Source of the DNA: Cupriavidus sp. WKF15
Lineage (GTDB): Bacteria; Pseudomonadota; Gammaproteobacteria; Burkholderiales; Burkholderiaceae
Reading direction: 5' to 3'
Length of the DNA stretch: 64,000 bases
NCBI RefSeq assembly: GCF_029278605.1
Contig: NZ_CP119572.1
Coordinates: forward strand, 2,480,001 to 2,544,000
Shown here: in pieces, positions 1 to 8,265 of the stretch
How positions within the stretch are numbered: the first letter of the stretch is position 1
How the letters are laid out: each line of letters begins with the position of its first letter
Translations under genes and position numbers: made by a program
The notes under the pieces: generated by a model
Told to the model about the DNA's origin: nothing
Databases searched by the model: none
What the model saw: the letters and a program-made list of their open reading frames with translations, nothing else

Positions 1-543
1 TTTGATGTCGTATCGCAAGGCGAGTTGGGTGTCCCCGAAGCCGAAGAGCCGTTCGGCACCTTCGTCGAGAACGCGCTGGCCAAGGCCAGGCACGCCAGCC
101 GGCTGGCCGGCATGCCCGCGCTGGCCGACGATTCGGGCATCTGCGTGCAGGCGCTCGACGGTGCCCCGGGCGTCTACTCGGCGCGCTACGCGCAGATGGC
201 CGGCCGGGCCAATTCCGACGCCGCCAACAACGCGCACCTGATCTCGCAACTCGCCGGCAAGCTGAACCGCCGCGCGCATTACTACTGCGTGCTGGTCTTC
301 GTCCGGCATGCCGCGGATCCCTGCCCCATCATCGCCGAAGGCGTATGGCATGGCGAAGTCGTCGATGCCCCGCGCGGTGCCGGCGGCTTCGGCTACGACG
401 CGCATTTCCTGCTGCCGGAGCTGGGCAAGACCGCCGCCGAACTGCCCGCCGAAGAAAAGAACGCAGTCAGCCATCGCGCACTGGCGCTGCGTTCGCTGGC
501 GGCACGGCTGCAGACCGAAAGCCGCGGGCAGGCAGCGCGATGA
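1..543 (+). CDS. rdgB: RdgB/HAM1 non-canonical purine NTP pyrophosphatase (5' partial)
   Basis: House-cleaning enzyme that hydrolyses dITP, XTP and similar non-canonical purine nucleotides to monophosphates, keeping them out of DNA. The reading frame is open from the first base, so the start and the N-terminal substrate loop lie outside the window. The visible 180 residues carry the family blocks FGTFVENALAKA, ALADDSGICV (catalytic Asp region) and APGVYSARYA, and later GGFGYDAHF and the C-terminal SHRALAL. The stop TGA overlaps the hemW start (ATGA), so the two are probably cotranscribed, an arrangement common in proteobacteria. Confidence 0.95.
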   Translation, partial: FDVVSQGELGVPEAEEPFGTFVENALAKARHASRLAGMPALADDSGICVQALDGAPGVYSARYAQMAGRANSDAANNAHLISQLAGKLNRRAHYYCVLVFVRHAADPCPIIAEGVWHGEVVDAPRGAGGFGYDAHFLLPELGKTAAELPAEEKNAVSHRALALRSLAARLQTESRGQAAR

Positions 544-1781
544 TTCCGATCGTACCGGCCAGCACATCGCCGGCCGCGCCCGCCGACAACACGCAACTCT
601 GGCTCAAGCCCGGCCAGATCGCGCTGCCGGGCTCGCCGCCGCTGTCGCTCTACGTGCATGTGCCGTGGTGCGTGCGCAAGTGTCCCTACTGCGATTTCAA
701 TTCGCATGCGGTGCCTGGCAAGGACGGCACCCACGACATTCCGGAAGACGCCTACCTGGACGCCTTGCGCGCCGACCTGGAGCAATCGCTGCCGCTGGTA
801 TGGGGCCGCCCGGTCCATACGGTCTTCATTGGCGGCGGCACACCGAGCCTGCTGTCCGCGGCCGGCATGGACCGGCTGCTATCGGATATCCGTGCACTGC
901 TGCCGCTCGATGCCGACGCCGAGATCACGATGGAGGCCAACCCGGGAACGTTCGAGGCCGAACGCTTCGCCAGCTACCGCGCGAGCGGCGTGAACCGGCT
1001 TTCTATCGGGATCCAGAGCTTCAACGACAGCCACCTGCAGGCGCTCGGCCGCATCCACGGCGAACGCGAGGCACGCGCGGCCATCGACATCGCGCAGCGC
1101 AGCTTCGACAACATCAACCTCGACCTGATGTACGCGCTGCCCGGCCAGACCATGGAGCAGTGCCGCGACGACCTCGAGACTGCGCTGTCGTATGGCACCG
1201 CGCACCTGTCGCTCTACCACCTGACGCTGGAGCCCAACACGCTGTTCGCCAAGTACCCGCCCGCGCTGCCGGACGACGACCTGGCCTATGAGATGCAGGA
1301 CCTGATCGAAGCGCGCACGGCCCAGGCCGGCTATCGTCATTACGAGACCTCCGCCTACGCGCGCGCGCATCGCGAAGCGCGGCACAACCTGAACTACTGG
1401 CGCTTTGGCGACTACCTTGGCATTGGCGCCGGTGCGCACGGCAAGCTGTCCTTCCCCAACCGCGTCCTGCGCCAGATGCGGCACAAGCATCCGGCCACCT
1501 ACATGGCGCAGGCCGTGGCCGGCAGCGCGGTGCAGGAAGCGCGCGAAGTCGGCGCGGATGAGCTGCCATTCGAGTTCATGCTCAACGCGCTGCGGCTGAC
1601 CGACGGCGTGCCGGCATCGAGCTTCCACGACATGACGGGACTGCCGCTGCACGCCATCAGCCGGCAGCTCGCGGCGGCGGAGAAGAAGGGATTGATTGAC
1701 GCCGACCCCACGGTAATCCGCCCGACCGAACTCGGACGACGCTTCCTCAATGACCTGCAGGAGATGTTCCTGAAAGACTGA
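540..1781 (+). CDS. hemW: Radical SAM heme chaperone HemW
   Basis: A 413-residue radical SAM protein of the HemN-like family. HemW binds heme and inserts it into target proteins; it is not a true coproporphyrinogen dehydrogenase. The iron-sulfur motif CVRKCPYC lies near residue 45 after YVHVPWC, followed by FIGGGTPSLL and later the RLSIGIQSF and NINLDLMYALPGQ blocks. The C-terminal HemN domain ends near the stop. The ATG overlapping the rdgB stop is preferred because the 413-residue product matches family length; longer in-frame extensions run inside rdgB. Confidence 0.95.
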   Translation: MIPIVPASTSPAAPADNTQLWLKPGQIALPGSPPLSLYVHVPWCVRKCPYCDFNSHAVPGKDGTHDIPEDAYLDALRADLEQSLPLVWGRPVHTVFIGGGTPSLLSAAGMDRLLSDIRALLPLDADAEITMEANPGTFEAERFASYRASGVNRLSIGIQSFNDSHLQALGRIHGEREARAAIDIAQRSFDNINLDLMYALPGQTMEQCRDDLETALSYGTAHLSLYHLTLEPNTLFAKYPPALPDDDLAYEMQDLIEARTAQAGYRHYETSAYARAHREARHNLNYWRFGDYLGIGAGAHGKLSFPNRVLRQMRHKHPATYMAQAVAGSAVQEAREVGADELPFEFMLNALRLTDGVPASSFHDMTGLPLHAISRQLAAAEKKGLIDADPTVIRPTELGRRFLNDLQEMFLKD

Positions 1782-1808
1782 GGACGGCGACGCGCCTGGC
1801 ACGAAAGT

Positions 1809-1839
1809 ACGAAGGCCACGGCATTGCCGTGGCCTTCGT
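1809..1839. terminator. Bidirectional hairpin between hemW and the lipoprotein gene
   Basis: A perfect 15-bp inverted repeat (ACGAAGGCCACGGCA and its complement, one-base centre) lies between two convergent genes. In practice the stem would open to a 3-5 nt loop. There is no long T-tract on either side, so termination efficiency is uncertain. Confidence 0.6.
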
Positions 1840-1862
1840 TGCTTGGTCGACCTTAACCGGGA

Positions 1863-2369
1863 TCAGTACGGCACGGCCATGTCATTGGCCACGCGGGCGC
1901 GCATGCCGACCTGCAAGTTGCCAAGGTTGCTCTGCGTCACGGTGGCAACCCGGCCATCGTCGAGCCGGACATTGACGCGATAGGCGGTTTGCGTATTGCT
2001 CCCCGCACGCTTCTCGATCTGGTTGCCGGCCACGGCGCCAAGCACCGCACCACCGATCGTCGCCGCGGTCTGTCCGGTGCCACCGCCGACCTGGTGTCCC
2101 AGCAGCCCGCCTGCGGCACCGCCAATCACGGTGCCGAGAAGACCGGAGCTGTTTTGCGTGCTGGTAATCGGCTCGATGGATTCCACGCGTCCGTAGTACA
2201 CCGAACCTGCCGGCGCCTGCGTGGCATAGCCACCGTTGCTGGTCTGCGGCGGGGGCGGAGCGTTGTAGCCGGTGTTGTACCCATTGTTGTAAGGCGCCGC
2301 ACAACCGGCCAGCCCGATTGCAGCCAGCACGGCCGCAAGCGCCATCCGATTCTTCGACTTGCTTTGCAT
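1863..2369 (-). CDS. Glycine-zipper (17 kDa antigen-like) outer-membrane lipoprotein
   Basis: A 168-residue predicted lipoprotein. The signal peptide ends in the lipobox LAGC near residue 23, followed by an Asn/Tyr/Pro-rich linker. A Gly-rich segment near residues 78-120 (VIGGAAGGLLGHQVGGGTGQ and a second AVLGAVAGNQIE block) is the glycine-zipper 2TM domain. The C-terminus (YRVNVRLDDGRVATVTQ) resembles the SlyB/PcpY family. Such proteins sit in the outer membrane and affect envelope integrity; a specific role cannot be read from the sequence. It is monocistronic and convergent with hemW. Confidence 0.85.
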   Translation of the reverse strand: MQSKSKNRMALAAVLAAIGLAGCAAPYNNGYNTGYNAPPPPQTSNGGYATQAPAGSVYYGRVESIEPITSTQNSSGLLGTVIGGAAGGLLGHQVGGGTGQTAATIGGAVLGAVAGNQIEKRAGSNTQTAYRVNVRLDDGRVATVTQSNLGNLQVGMRARVANDMAVPY

Positions 2370-2530
2370 CTGGAATTCTCCTCTGTTGCCAGGTGAAGCC
2401 GGGAAAACAGCACTTAAGCAGATCCCGGCACACCGGTATGAGCCGTGCGGCAGGCATAAGGTTCCGCCGTGTCATACAGGCTCCGACAACAGGGATCACC
2501 AGATTCACCCAAGGAAGCGCCCGGGCCTTG

Positions 2531-2536
2531 TATAAT
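2531..2536 (+). promoter_or_regulatory. Putative -10 element of the tRNA-Ser promoter
   Basis: A perfect TATAAT lies about 70 bases before the tRNA. No good -35 box is seen at 16-18 bases upstream, so only the -10 is called. Confidence 0.5.
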
Positions 2537-2606
2537 GCGCGTCCTGTACTGGCCCTTGCGGCCAGCGGCATGTCGCGCGAACCGCGCTACAGTGCCGGTA
2601 CTCTAT

Positions 2607-2696
2607 GGAAGCGTGGCCGAGTGGTTTAAGGCAGCAGTCTTGAAAACTGCCGATGGGGTGACCCATCCGTGAGTTCGAATCTCACCGCTTCCGCCA
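2607..2696 (+). tRNA. tRNA-Ser(UGA)
   Basis: Acceptor strand GGAAGCG pairs with CGCTTCC, the anticodon loop CTTGAAA carries TGA, the long variable arm expected of serine tRNAs is present, and the T arm contains GTTCGAATC. The discriminator G and an encoded CCA end the gene. The locus downstream looks degraded, as is common for tRNA-Ser integration hot spots, but no duplicated 3' end (attachment site) was found. Confidence 0.97.
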
Positions 2697-2939
2697 TCCC
2701 TCATTCCACAGCGTTCCGATACCTTCCCAAGAATCACCCGCATACGCAACCGCGCGCTGCGGTTCAAGGTCACGATCGGCGGGCAGGCGGTCATCCGCGG
2801 GTATCGGCACACGTGCCTCTGGCACGGCGCAAGAAAGCCATGACTCCGCGCTGGCTCAATTGGACAGGGTCCGAGGTATGCGGAAGGCAGAATCGAATAG
2901 ATGCGCTTATAGCGCAGCCGACAGCCTGGCCACCGGATG

Positions 2940-3158
2940 TCAGAAGTCGAGCTGCTGCGGGAAGATCCCGAGGGCAGCCGCGATCTTCTCGCGCGAGGAG
3001 CGGCGCAGCTTGTCGCTCGCTTCCTGCTGCGCGTAGGCACCCTGCGTGATGCCCAGCTTCGCAGCCACCTCGGCCTGGGTGAAGCCAAGATGCTCGCGCC
3101 ATGCCTTCACGGGCGTCGCACCGTCGACAGTACGACCCACCACTTCGTTCGGGATCAT
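2940..3158 (-). CDS. Xre/Cro-type HTH protein, probably a truncated antitoxin
   Basis: 72 residues. An HTH_3 fold is visible in the block REHLGFTQAEVAAKLGITQ near residues 21-39, preceded by an IPNEVV...GATPVKAW segment typical of antitoxins that accompany RelE-like toxins. Family members usually carry another 20-40 residues before this point. Codons continue upstream in the same frame (WPN just before the ATG), and the piece of an antitoxin start at 3235 lies in a different frame. This is most likely the intact C-terminal DNA-binding part of a damaged antitoxin gene. No toxin partner is intact nearby. Confidence 0.6.
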   Translation of the reverse strand: MIPNEVVGRTVDGATPVKAWREHLGFTQAEVAAKLGITQGAYAQQEASDKLRRSSREKIAAALGIFPQQLDF

Positions 3159-3235
3159 GTTGGGCCAGCGATGCCTCGCGCGATCGCCGCGTCTTCAAGG
3201 GGCGTCGGCATCGTGAGCTTAGATTTTCTGTTCAT
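3155..3235 (-). pseudogene. BrnA-like antitoxin N-terminal fragment
   Basis: Reading from the ATG at 3235 gives MNRKSKLTMPTPLEDAAIAR and a few more residues, then a stop at 3157-3155. The PTPxEDAAI start resembles BrnA-family antitoxins, whose products continue for another 60 or more residues. Here the frame breaks near 3170 and the Xre-like HTH frame takes over. The ATG overlaps the end of a BrnT-like frame, the normal overlap of a brnT-brnA pair. Either a deletion joined two antitoxin genes or a single-base indel broke one fused gene. Confidence 0.5.
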
Positions 3236-3320
3236 AGTCGCGTACCTCACGGGAGTTTGCCTTGCGCAGGCTTAGTGCCCGCAGCCAGTCGCCTCGCAGT
3301 ACGAACACCAGGCAATGCAG
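3219..3320 (-). pseudogene. BrnT-like toxin C-terminal remnant
   Basis: The minus strand reads CLVFVLRGDWLRALSL followed by RKANSREVRDYEQKI and a TAA at 3221-3219. The RKANSREVRxYE ending is characteristic of BrnT ribonuclease toxins, and this stop overlaps the BrnA-like start exactly as in intact brnTA loci. Only about 33 C-terminal residues remain and no start codon precedes them. The frame opens just after the stop of the DUF411 gene, so most of the toxin gene has been lost. Confidence 0.5.
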
Positions 3321-3335
3321 CCCATGGCACGGCTG

Positions 3336-3827
3336 TCAATTGCCCTGGGGATAGGCCTGGAAAACCTTCGCCTTGCCATCCCGCATCACCAGCAGCACCT
3401 CATACGGCGTCTTGCGTCCGCCATACTCCGGCCCGTCCATGCCCGGCGATCCCAGTGGCATGCCCGGCACCGCCAGGCCCACCGCGGCGGGCCGCTCACG
3501 CAACAGGCGGCGGATCTCGCGCGCCGGCACATGCCCTTCGAGCGCATAGCCTTCGACTACCGCGGTATGGCACGAGCCGTAGCGCTCAGGCATGCCCGCC
3601 TTGCTGCGCGCGGCGGGGAGATCATCCACTTCATAAGTCGTGACCTGGAAGCCGTTGGCCTGCAGATGCGACACCCAGTCCTTGCAGCAACCGCACGCGG
3701 GAGATTTCCAGACCTTGACCGCAGTCGCGGACGGCGAAGCCCCGGCCCAGGCGGCAGCGGGCAACAGCGCCAGCGCGGCGAGAACGGTCCGGCGGAGAGA
3801 GTTGGTGACAACAGGTTCGGCTTTCAT
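3336..3827 (-). CDS. DUF411 copper-associated periplasmic protein (CopG-like)
   Basis: 163 residues with an N-terminal signal peptide (hydrophobic run ending AAAWAG) and the DUF411 core beginning VKVWKSPACGCCKDW near residues 38-52. The CGCC motif is the likely metal-binding site and a further Cys lies in GSCHTAVV near residue 85. DUF411 proteins are found with cop genes and are thought to bind periplasmic copper. It is the last gene of the minus-strand cop cluster, 42 bases after copD. No strong ribosome-binding site precedes the ATG. Confidence 0.85.
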   Translation of the reverse strand: MKAEPVVTNSLRRTVLAALALLPAAAWAGASPSATAVKVWKSPACGCCKDWVSHLQANGFQVTTYEVDDLPAARSKAGMPERYGSCHTAVVEGYALEGHVPAREIRRLLRERPAAVGLAVPGMPLGSPGMDGPEYGGRKTPYEVLLVMRDGKAKVFQAYPQGN

Positions 3828-3869
3828 GGATCGGAATGGAATACAGGTTCAGGGAATGGGCCGGCAGGA

Positions 3870-4781
3870 TCAGTGCCCGGGAGACAGCGTTCCAAGCCAT
3901 GCCACTAGCCACAGCACGATCATGGCACACGCCGACTCGCACCATACGCTTCGGCGCAACGCAAGCACGGCGCCGTCGTCGCGCGTGTGCACGGCTCGCG
4001 CCAGCCGCGGCGCCAGGCGGTAGCGATTCATGGCCGCCAGCCCCAGCATCGCGCCGAACAGTGCAAGCTTGGCCAGCAACAGCCCGCCGTAGGGCGCAGA
4101 CAGCAAGCCGGACAGGTCCGGCCCGGCGATCAAGGTGTAGTTGGCAATACCGGTCACCACCAGCGTGGCGACGATGCCGGCACCGATACGGGAAAATCCG
4201 CTCGCGACGCGGCTCAACTCGGCCACACCAACGCTTGTCGTGGCGTGTTGCGGCAGCGACAGCCACACAAAGACGGCCAGTGCGCCCACCCACGCGCCGG
4301 CCGCCAGCAGATGCACGATGTCCGCCGGCAGATGGATCGCGCGCTGCACGCCTTCGCTCATGGCTCCGTGCCCTCCCCAGGCCAGCGTGGCCAATGCGAT
4401 GGCCGCGGCCAGCGGCAATACGATGCGCGTCGCCTGCCACTGGCGCGGCGCCCCGCTTGCGATCAGGCAGACGAGCAGCGCCAGCATCCGCACCTGCCAC
4501 GCAACGCCCAGGCCAGTCTCGGTCACGATCATGCGGACGGTCTCGCCATCGATGGCCAGGTATGACTCCTCGCCCATCATGGTCCTGGCGGCCACCAGCA
4601 GGCCAAGCACGGAAAGCACGATGCCCGCCGCCGCCATGAACGCGGTGGCGCGCTTCCCGTACGTGGCCAGGTGCGCGTCCACACGCAGTAACCACATTGC
4701 CGCAAGCGGCACGCCGAACAGCAGCGTCAGGTCGACATACAGCGCATAACGCAGGGCAACGGTCGCCCAGTCAGCGTCCAT
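3870..4781 (-). CDS. copD: Copper resistance inner-membrane protein CopD
   Basis: 303 residues with about eight hydrophobic membrane segments, matching the CopD family. CopD works with CopC to move copper across the inner membrane or control its periplasmic level. Conserved His-containing segments (WGGHGAMSEG, HLPADIVHLLAAGAW near residues 140-170) are visible. It starts four bases after the copC stop, so translation is probably coupled. A lowly biased, fully open frame argues for a functional gene. Confidence 0.9.
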   Translation of the reverse strand: MDADWATVALRYALYVDLTLLFGVPLAAMWLLRVDAHLATYGKRATAFMAAAGIVLSVLGLLVAARTMMGEESYLAIDGETVRMIVTETGLGVAWQVRMLALLVCLIASGAPRQWQATRIVLPLAAAIALATLAWGGHGAMSEGVQRAIHLPADIVHLLAAGAWVGALAVFVWLSLPQHATTSVGVAELSRVASGFSRIGAGIVATLVVTGIANYTLIAGPDLSGLLSAPYGGLLLAKLALFGAMLGLAAMNRYRLAPRLARAVHTRDDGAVLALRRSVWCESACAMIVLWLVAWLGTLSPGH

Positions 4782-4785
4782 CGGC

Positions 4786-5172
4786 TTATTTCACGGTGAA
4801 CGAGAGCTTGCCGCTGACAGGATGCGTGTCGGACGCCACCGCGCGCCAGTCCAGGCGGTAGGTACCCGGCACAAGCGGGCTGACCGGAGTGATCACCATC
4901 GTCTTCGGGTCGTCCCCGGCCGAGACGCGGGTAGCCACGTTCATGGGTGCATGGTCCGCCATGCCGGGCATGCCCGTCATGACGAGCTTGGCGCCGGACA
5001 CGCGTGCAACAAGGCTTTCCGAGAACCGCAGCTCGATCCGCGCGGGCGCCGCGATCTCGGCGCTGTCAGCCGGCGCGGACGCAAGCAGTTGCGGATGAGC
5101 GAACGCTTGGCCGCCTGCGAGCAGGGCCGATACGGCAAGCAAGCATTTAGCAGTGGTACGGATGTCGAACAT
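4786..5172 (-). CDS. copC: Periplasmic copper-binding protein CopC
   Basis: 128 residues: a signal peptide ending QAFAHP, with the His immediately after the cleavage point as in CopC, then the beta-barrel domain. The Met-rich loop MTGMPGMADHAPM near residues 66-78 supplies Cu(I) ligands and SDTHPVSGKLSFTV near the end supplies His/Asp ligands. It carries copper in the periplasm, presumably to CopD. It sits between copB and copD in the minus-strand operon. Confidence 0.93.
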   Translation of the reverse strand: MFDIRTTAKCLLAVSALLAGGQAFAHPQLLASAPADSAEIAAPARIELRFSESLVARVSGAKLVMTGMPGMADHAPMNVATRVSAGDDPKTMVITPVSPLVPGTYRLDWRAVASDTHPVSGKLSFTVK

Positions 5173-5232
5173 GGGGGCCCTTTGATGATGACTTAACTGA
5201 TGATTTAACGACCGGCTTGCCTACAGCATGCC

Positions 5233-6255
5233 TCAGAACCAGACCCGCACGCCAGCCACGAAGCGGGTCTCGCCACTGCGACCGCCGGCGGTCCTGACCA
5301 TGTCCGACGTATTGCCGAAGGTCTGGTACCGCTCGACGCCGATGTAGGGCGCGAACTGGCGGTTGATTTCATAGCGCAGGCGCAGCCCCGCGGTGCCGTT
5401 TGACAGGCCGCTGCCGGTACCGGTCTCGGGGTCGTTCTTGCCATACAGATTGGCCTCGATGCGCGGCTGCAGGATCAGGCGCTGCGTGATCAGCAGTTCG
5501 TACTCGGCTGACAGGCGCAGCGCGGTGCGCCCGCTGTCGCCCACGTAGGCGGTGGCATCGACTTCGAACCAGTACGGCGCCAGGCCCTGCACGCCGAACG
5601 CTATCCAGTTGCGCGCCGGGCGCCCGCTGCCCACGTCATTGCGCCAGCCAAGCTGCGTGTCCCAGTAGGGAGCGATGGCGTGGCCCCACAGCAGTTCGGT
5701 GCGCGCATCGTGCACCTTGCCGCCCGCGGCTTCGCCTTCGGTCTTGATGACGAGCCGGTTGTAGGTGCCCCCGATCCAGGCCTGTGCTTCCCAGTTCGCG
5801 GCGTTGGCGCCGTTGGCATGTGCCCACTCCAGCCGGTCGATGAGTACCGCGGCAAACGTGTGCTCGTCCGCCATGTGCAGATGGCGCGTGGGGCCCAGCG
5901 CGTACTTTCCTGCGCCAAGCTGGTAGCCACCCGAGTACGCGTGCGGGTCGCGCGCGTCGGGCGGCGCACTCCCACCCTGCATCTTCATGTCGCCATGGTC
6001 CGTGGCAGGCACGGAATTGGGCTGAGGCATCGGTGCAGTGGGCGCGGAGCCCTCTTCCATGCTCTGCATGCCTTCCATGCCATCGTCTTCCACGACGGGT
6101 GCGACCGCCCCCGAGTCGCTGGATGACTGATGTTGCTGATGCCCCGCATGCGGGTCCTGTGCCCAGGCCGATCCGATTCCCGCGGCCGCAAGGATCGCGG
6201 CGAGCAGCTTCCTGGTGCGCGCGTGCATGGCGGCGTTGCGTGCGAAGCGTGCCAT
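5233..6255 (-). CDS. copB: Copper resistance outer-membrane protein CopB
   Basis: 340 residues with a signal peptide ending SAWAQ, then a His/Met-rich segment (DPHAGHQQHQ and EGMQSMEEG near residues 32-70) and a beta-barrel domain ending in VWF, a terminal Phe as expected for outer-membrane insertion. CopB binds or sequesters copper at the outer membrane. The start chosen is the ATG that overlaps the copA stop (ATGA); a 60-residue longer frame runs inside copA and has no signal-like start. Confidence 0.9.
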   Translation of the reverse strand: MARFARNAAMHARTRKLLAAILAAAGIGSAWAQDPHAGHQQHQSSSDSGAVAPVVEDDGMEGMQSMEEGSAPTAPMPQPNSVPATDHGDMKMQGGSAPPDARDPHAYSGGYQLGAGKYALGPTRHLHMADEHTFAAVLIDRLEWAHANGANAANWEAQAWIGGTYNRLVIKTEGEAAGGKVHDARTELLWGHAIAPYWDTQLGWRNDVGSGRPARNWIAFGVQGLAPYWFEVDATAYVGDSGRTALRLSAEYELLITQRLILQPRIEANLYGKNDPETGTGSGLSNGTAGLRLRYEINRQFAPYIGVERYQTFGNTSDMVRTAGGRSGETRFVAGVRVWF

Positions 6256-8069
6256 CACGACACCACCACTTCGCGGAACATGCCCGCATCCATATGCAGC
6301 ATCAGGTGGCAATGCCACGCCCAGCGGCCCAGCGCGTCGGCTGTGACCAGGAAACTGATGCGCTGTGCCGGCTGCACCGGGATCGTGTGTCGGCGCGCCA
6401 GGAACGTGCCGTCCGGCGCTTCCAGGTCGCTCCACATGCCGTGCATGTGCATCGGGTGGGTCATCATGGTGTCGTTGTGGAGGATGACGCGCAGCCGCTC
6501 GCCATGGCGAAAATGCACGGGTGTCGACTTGCCGAACTCGACGCCATCGAACGACCAGGTGTAGCGCTCCATGTTGCCCGTCAGGTGCAGCTCGATCTCG
6601 CGCTCCGGCCCGCGTGGGTCCGGCGGTCCGCCCAGTGTGCGCATGTCGGCCAGCGTCAGCACGCGCCGTCCGTTGTTGCGCAGGCCGATGCCGGGGTCGT
6701 CGAGGTTCGTGCGCGGCGTGTCCACGCGCATGTCGGTGCCGGCGCTGTACTCGGTGCGCGCGTGGCGCACGGTCTTGCCCGGGACCTTGAGCGGATTGTC
6801 AGGCGCCGCGCCATGCGTCGCGTGCTGGCTGTGATCCATGGCCATGCTGCCGTGGTCCATGCCCTGCATGCCCGCATGGTCCGCGCCGTGCGTGGCGCCG
6901 TGTTGCATGCCGGCCATGTCGCCCATCATGTCGCCCATGGTCAGCCACTCGGCCTTGTCCAGTGCGGGCACCGGTGCCTGCATGCCATCGCGCACGCTCA
7001 GCGTGCCCCTGGCATAGCCGGTGCGGTCCATCGACTGGGCGAAGATCGTATAGGCCTCGTCGCGCGGCTCGACCACGACATCGCAGGTCTCGCCGGGTCC
7101 GAAGCGGAACTCGTCGACCGTCACGGGTTCGATGTTGATGCCGTCGACCTGCACCACCTTCAGCTTCAGGCCGGGGATACGCACGTCGAAGAAGGTATTG
7201 CCCGCGCCGTTGATCAGCCGCAGCCTCACCTTCTCGCCGGGCCGGAACTGCCCGGTCCAGTTGCCGGCTGGCGTCAGGCCGTTGGCCAGGTAGGTCAGCG
7301 TCGCGCCCGACAGGTCGGCGAGATCCGTCGGGCTCATGCGCATCTGGTTCCACATGCGGCGCTTGTCGAGCGCGGCCTTCAGGCCGTCGTTCGAAACGTC
7401 GCGGAAGAAATCGACCACCGTCGGCTGGTTGTAGTTGTAGTAGCCGCTCTGGACCTTCAGCTTCGACAGCACGCGCATCGGGTCCTCGTCGGTCCAGTCC
7501 GACAGCAGCAGCGTGTAATCGCGGTCGGCCCTCACCGGGTCTTCGCCGGCCGGGTCGATGATGATGCCGCCGTACAGTCCGGTCATCTCCTGGAAGCCGG
7601 AGTGCGAGTGGTACCAGTAGCTGCCGCTCTGCGCGACCTTGAAGCGGTATGTGAAAGTGTCCCCCGGGGCAATGCCGCCAAAGCTGATGCCGGGCACGCC
7701 ATCCATCTGGTACGGCAGGATGATGCCGTGCCAGTGGATCGAGGTCGGTTCGCGCAGGCGGTTGGTCACGCGGATGGTGACGGTCTCGCCTTCGCGCCAG
7801 CGCAGCGTTGGGCCAGGCAGCATGCCGTTGACGGTGGTGGCCACGCCGGGCTGGCCGGTAAAGTTGACCACCGATTCGTCGACGACGAGATCGAACTCGG
7901 TGCCGCGCAGCACCGGCGCCGTGCCGAAGGAGGTCGCGCCCGGCTGCGCCCATGCCGTCCCATGCCAGGCCGGCAGGCCCGCAAGCACGCCACCGGCCGC
8001 CAGGCCCTGCACGAAGCGCCGGCGGGACAGGTTGGGCAGCAGCAGGCCGGTGGAGGGATCGCGTCGCAT
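6255..8069 (-). CDS. copA: Multicopper oxidase CopA, Tat-exported
   Basis: 604 residues. The N-terminus has a Tat signal (SRRRFVQG). The three cupredoxin domains carry the copper sites: HWHG and HSHSG in the first, and HPMHMHGMW and HCHLMLHMDAGM in the last. A Met/His-rich insert (MGDMMGDMAGMQHGATHGAD and following) near residues 380-420 is typical of CopA/PcoA and stores extra copper. The enzyme oxidises Cu(I) in the periplasm. First gene of the minus-strand operon and divergent from copR. Confidence 0.95.
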   Translation of the reverse strand: MRRDPSTGLLLPNLSRRRFVQGLAAGGVLAGLPAWHGTAWAQPGATSFGTAPVLRGTEFDLVVDESVVNFTGQPGVATTVNGMLPGPTLRWREGETVTIRVTNRLREPTSIHWHGIILPYQMDGVPGISFGGIAPGDTFTYRFKVAQSGSYWYHSHSGFQEMTGLYGGIIIDPAGEDPVRADRDYTLLLSDWTDEDPMRVLSKLKVQSGYYNYNQPTVVDFFRDVSNDGLKAALDKRRMWNQMRMSPTDLADLSGATLTYLANGLTPAGNWTGQFRPGEKVRLRLINGAGNTFFDVRIPGLKLKVVQVDGINIEPVTVDEFRFGPGETCDVVVEPRDEAYTIFAQSMDRTGYARGTLSVRDGMQAPVPALDKAEWLTMGDMMGDMAGMQHGATHGADHAGMQGMDHGSMAMDHSQHATHGAAPDNPLKVPGKTVRHARTEYSAGTDMRVDTPRTNLDDPGIGLRNNGRRVLTLADMRTLGGPPDPRGPEREIELHLTGNMERYTWSFDGVEFGKSTPVHFRHGERLRVILHNDTMMTHPMHMHGMWSDLEAPDGTFLARRHTIPVQPAQRISFLVTADALGRWAWHCHLMLHMDAGMFREVVVS

Positions 8070-8159
8070 GGGAAATCAGTCCTTGGAGAGTCGGCAGCCG
8101 CACTTGTGAGCGGCAGACAAAGCATACGCAAAGCCAGGGAACATGCACATGACCCCGAA

Positions 8160-8175
8160 ATTACAATCCGGTAAT
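8160..8175. promoter_or_regulatory. Candidate CopR box between copA and copR
   Basis: ATTAC and GTAAT form a perfect inverted repeat with a 6-base spacer in the roughly 200-base divergent region. Spacing and sequence resemble the cop/pco box recognised by CopR/PcoR/CusR regulators. It would serve both divergent promoters. Confidence 0.5.
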
Positions 8176-8265
8176 CTTCATGTCATCTTGATGTTCATTG
8201 CCCTGGGCTACAGTGGCCGGTCGCCAGCGGCGTGCGGTGCATGGCGGGCAACAAGGAAAGCGCAG

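Noticed and set aside
2607..3340. An attachment site duplicated from the tRNA-Ser 3' end
   Set aside because: No copy of the tRNA 3' end was found in the window, and no integrase gene.
6033..8174. A 713-codon plus-strand open frame opposite copA and copB
   Set aside because: Product is His/Arg/Val-rich with no domain, typical of an antisense frame in GC-rich DNA; copA and copB are certain.
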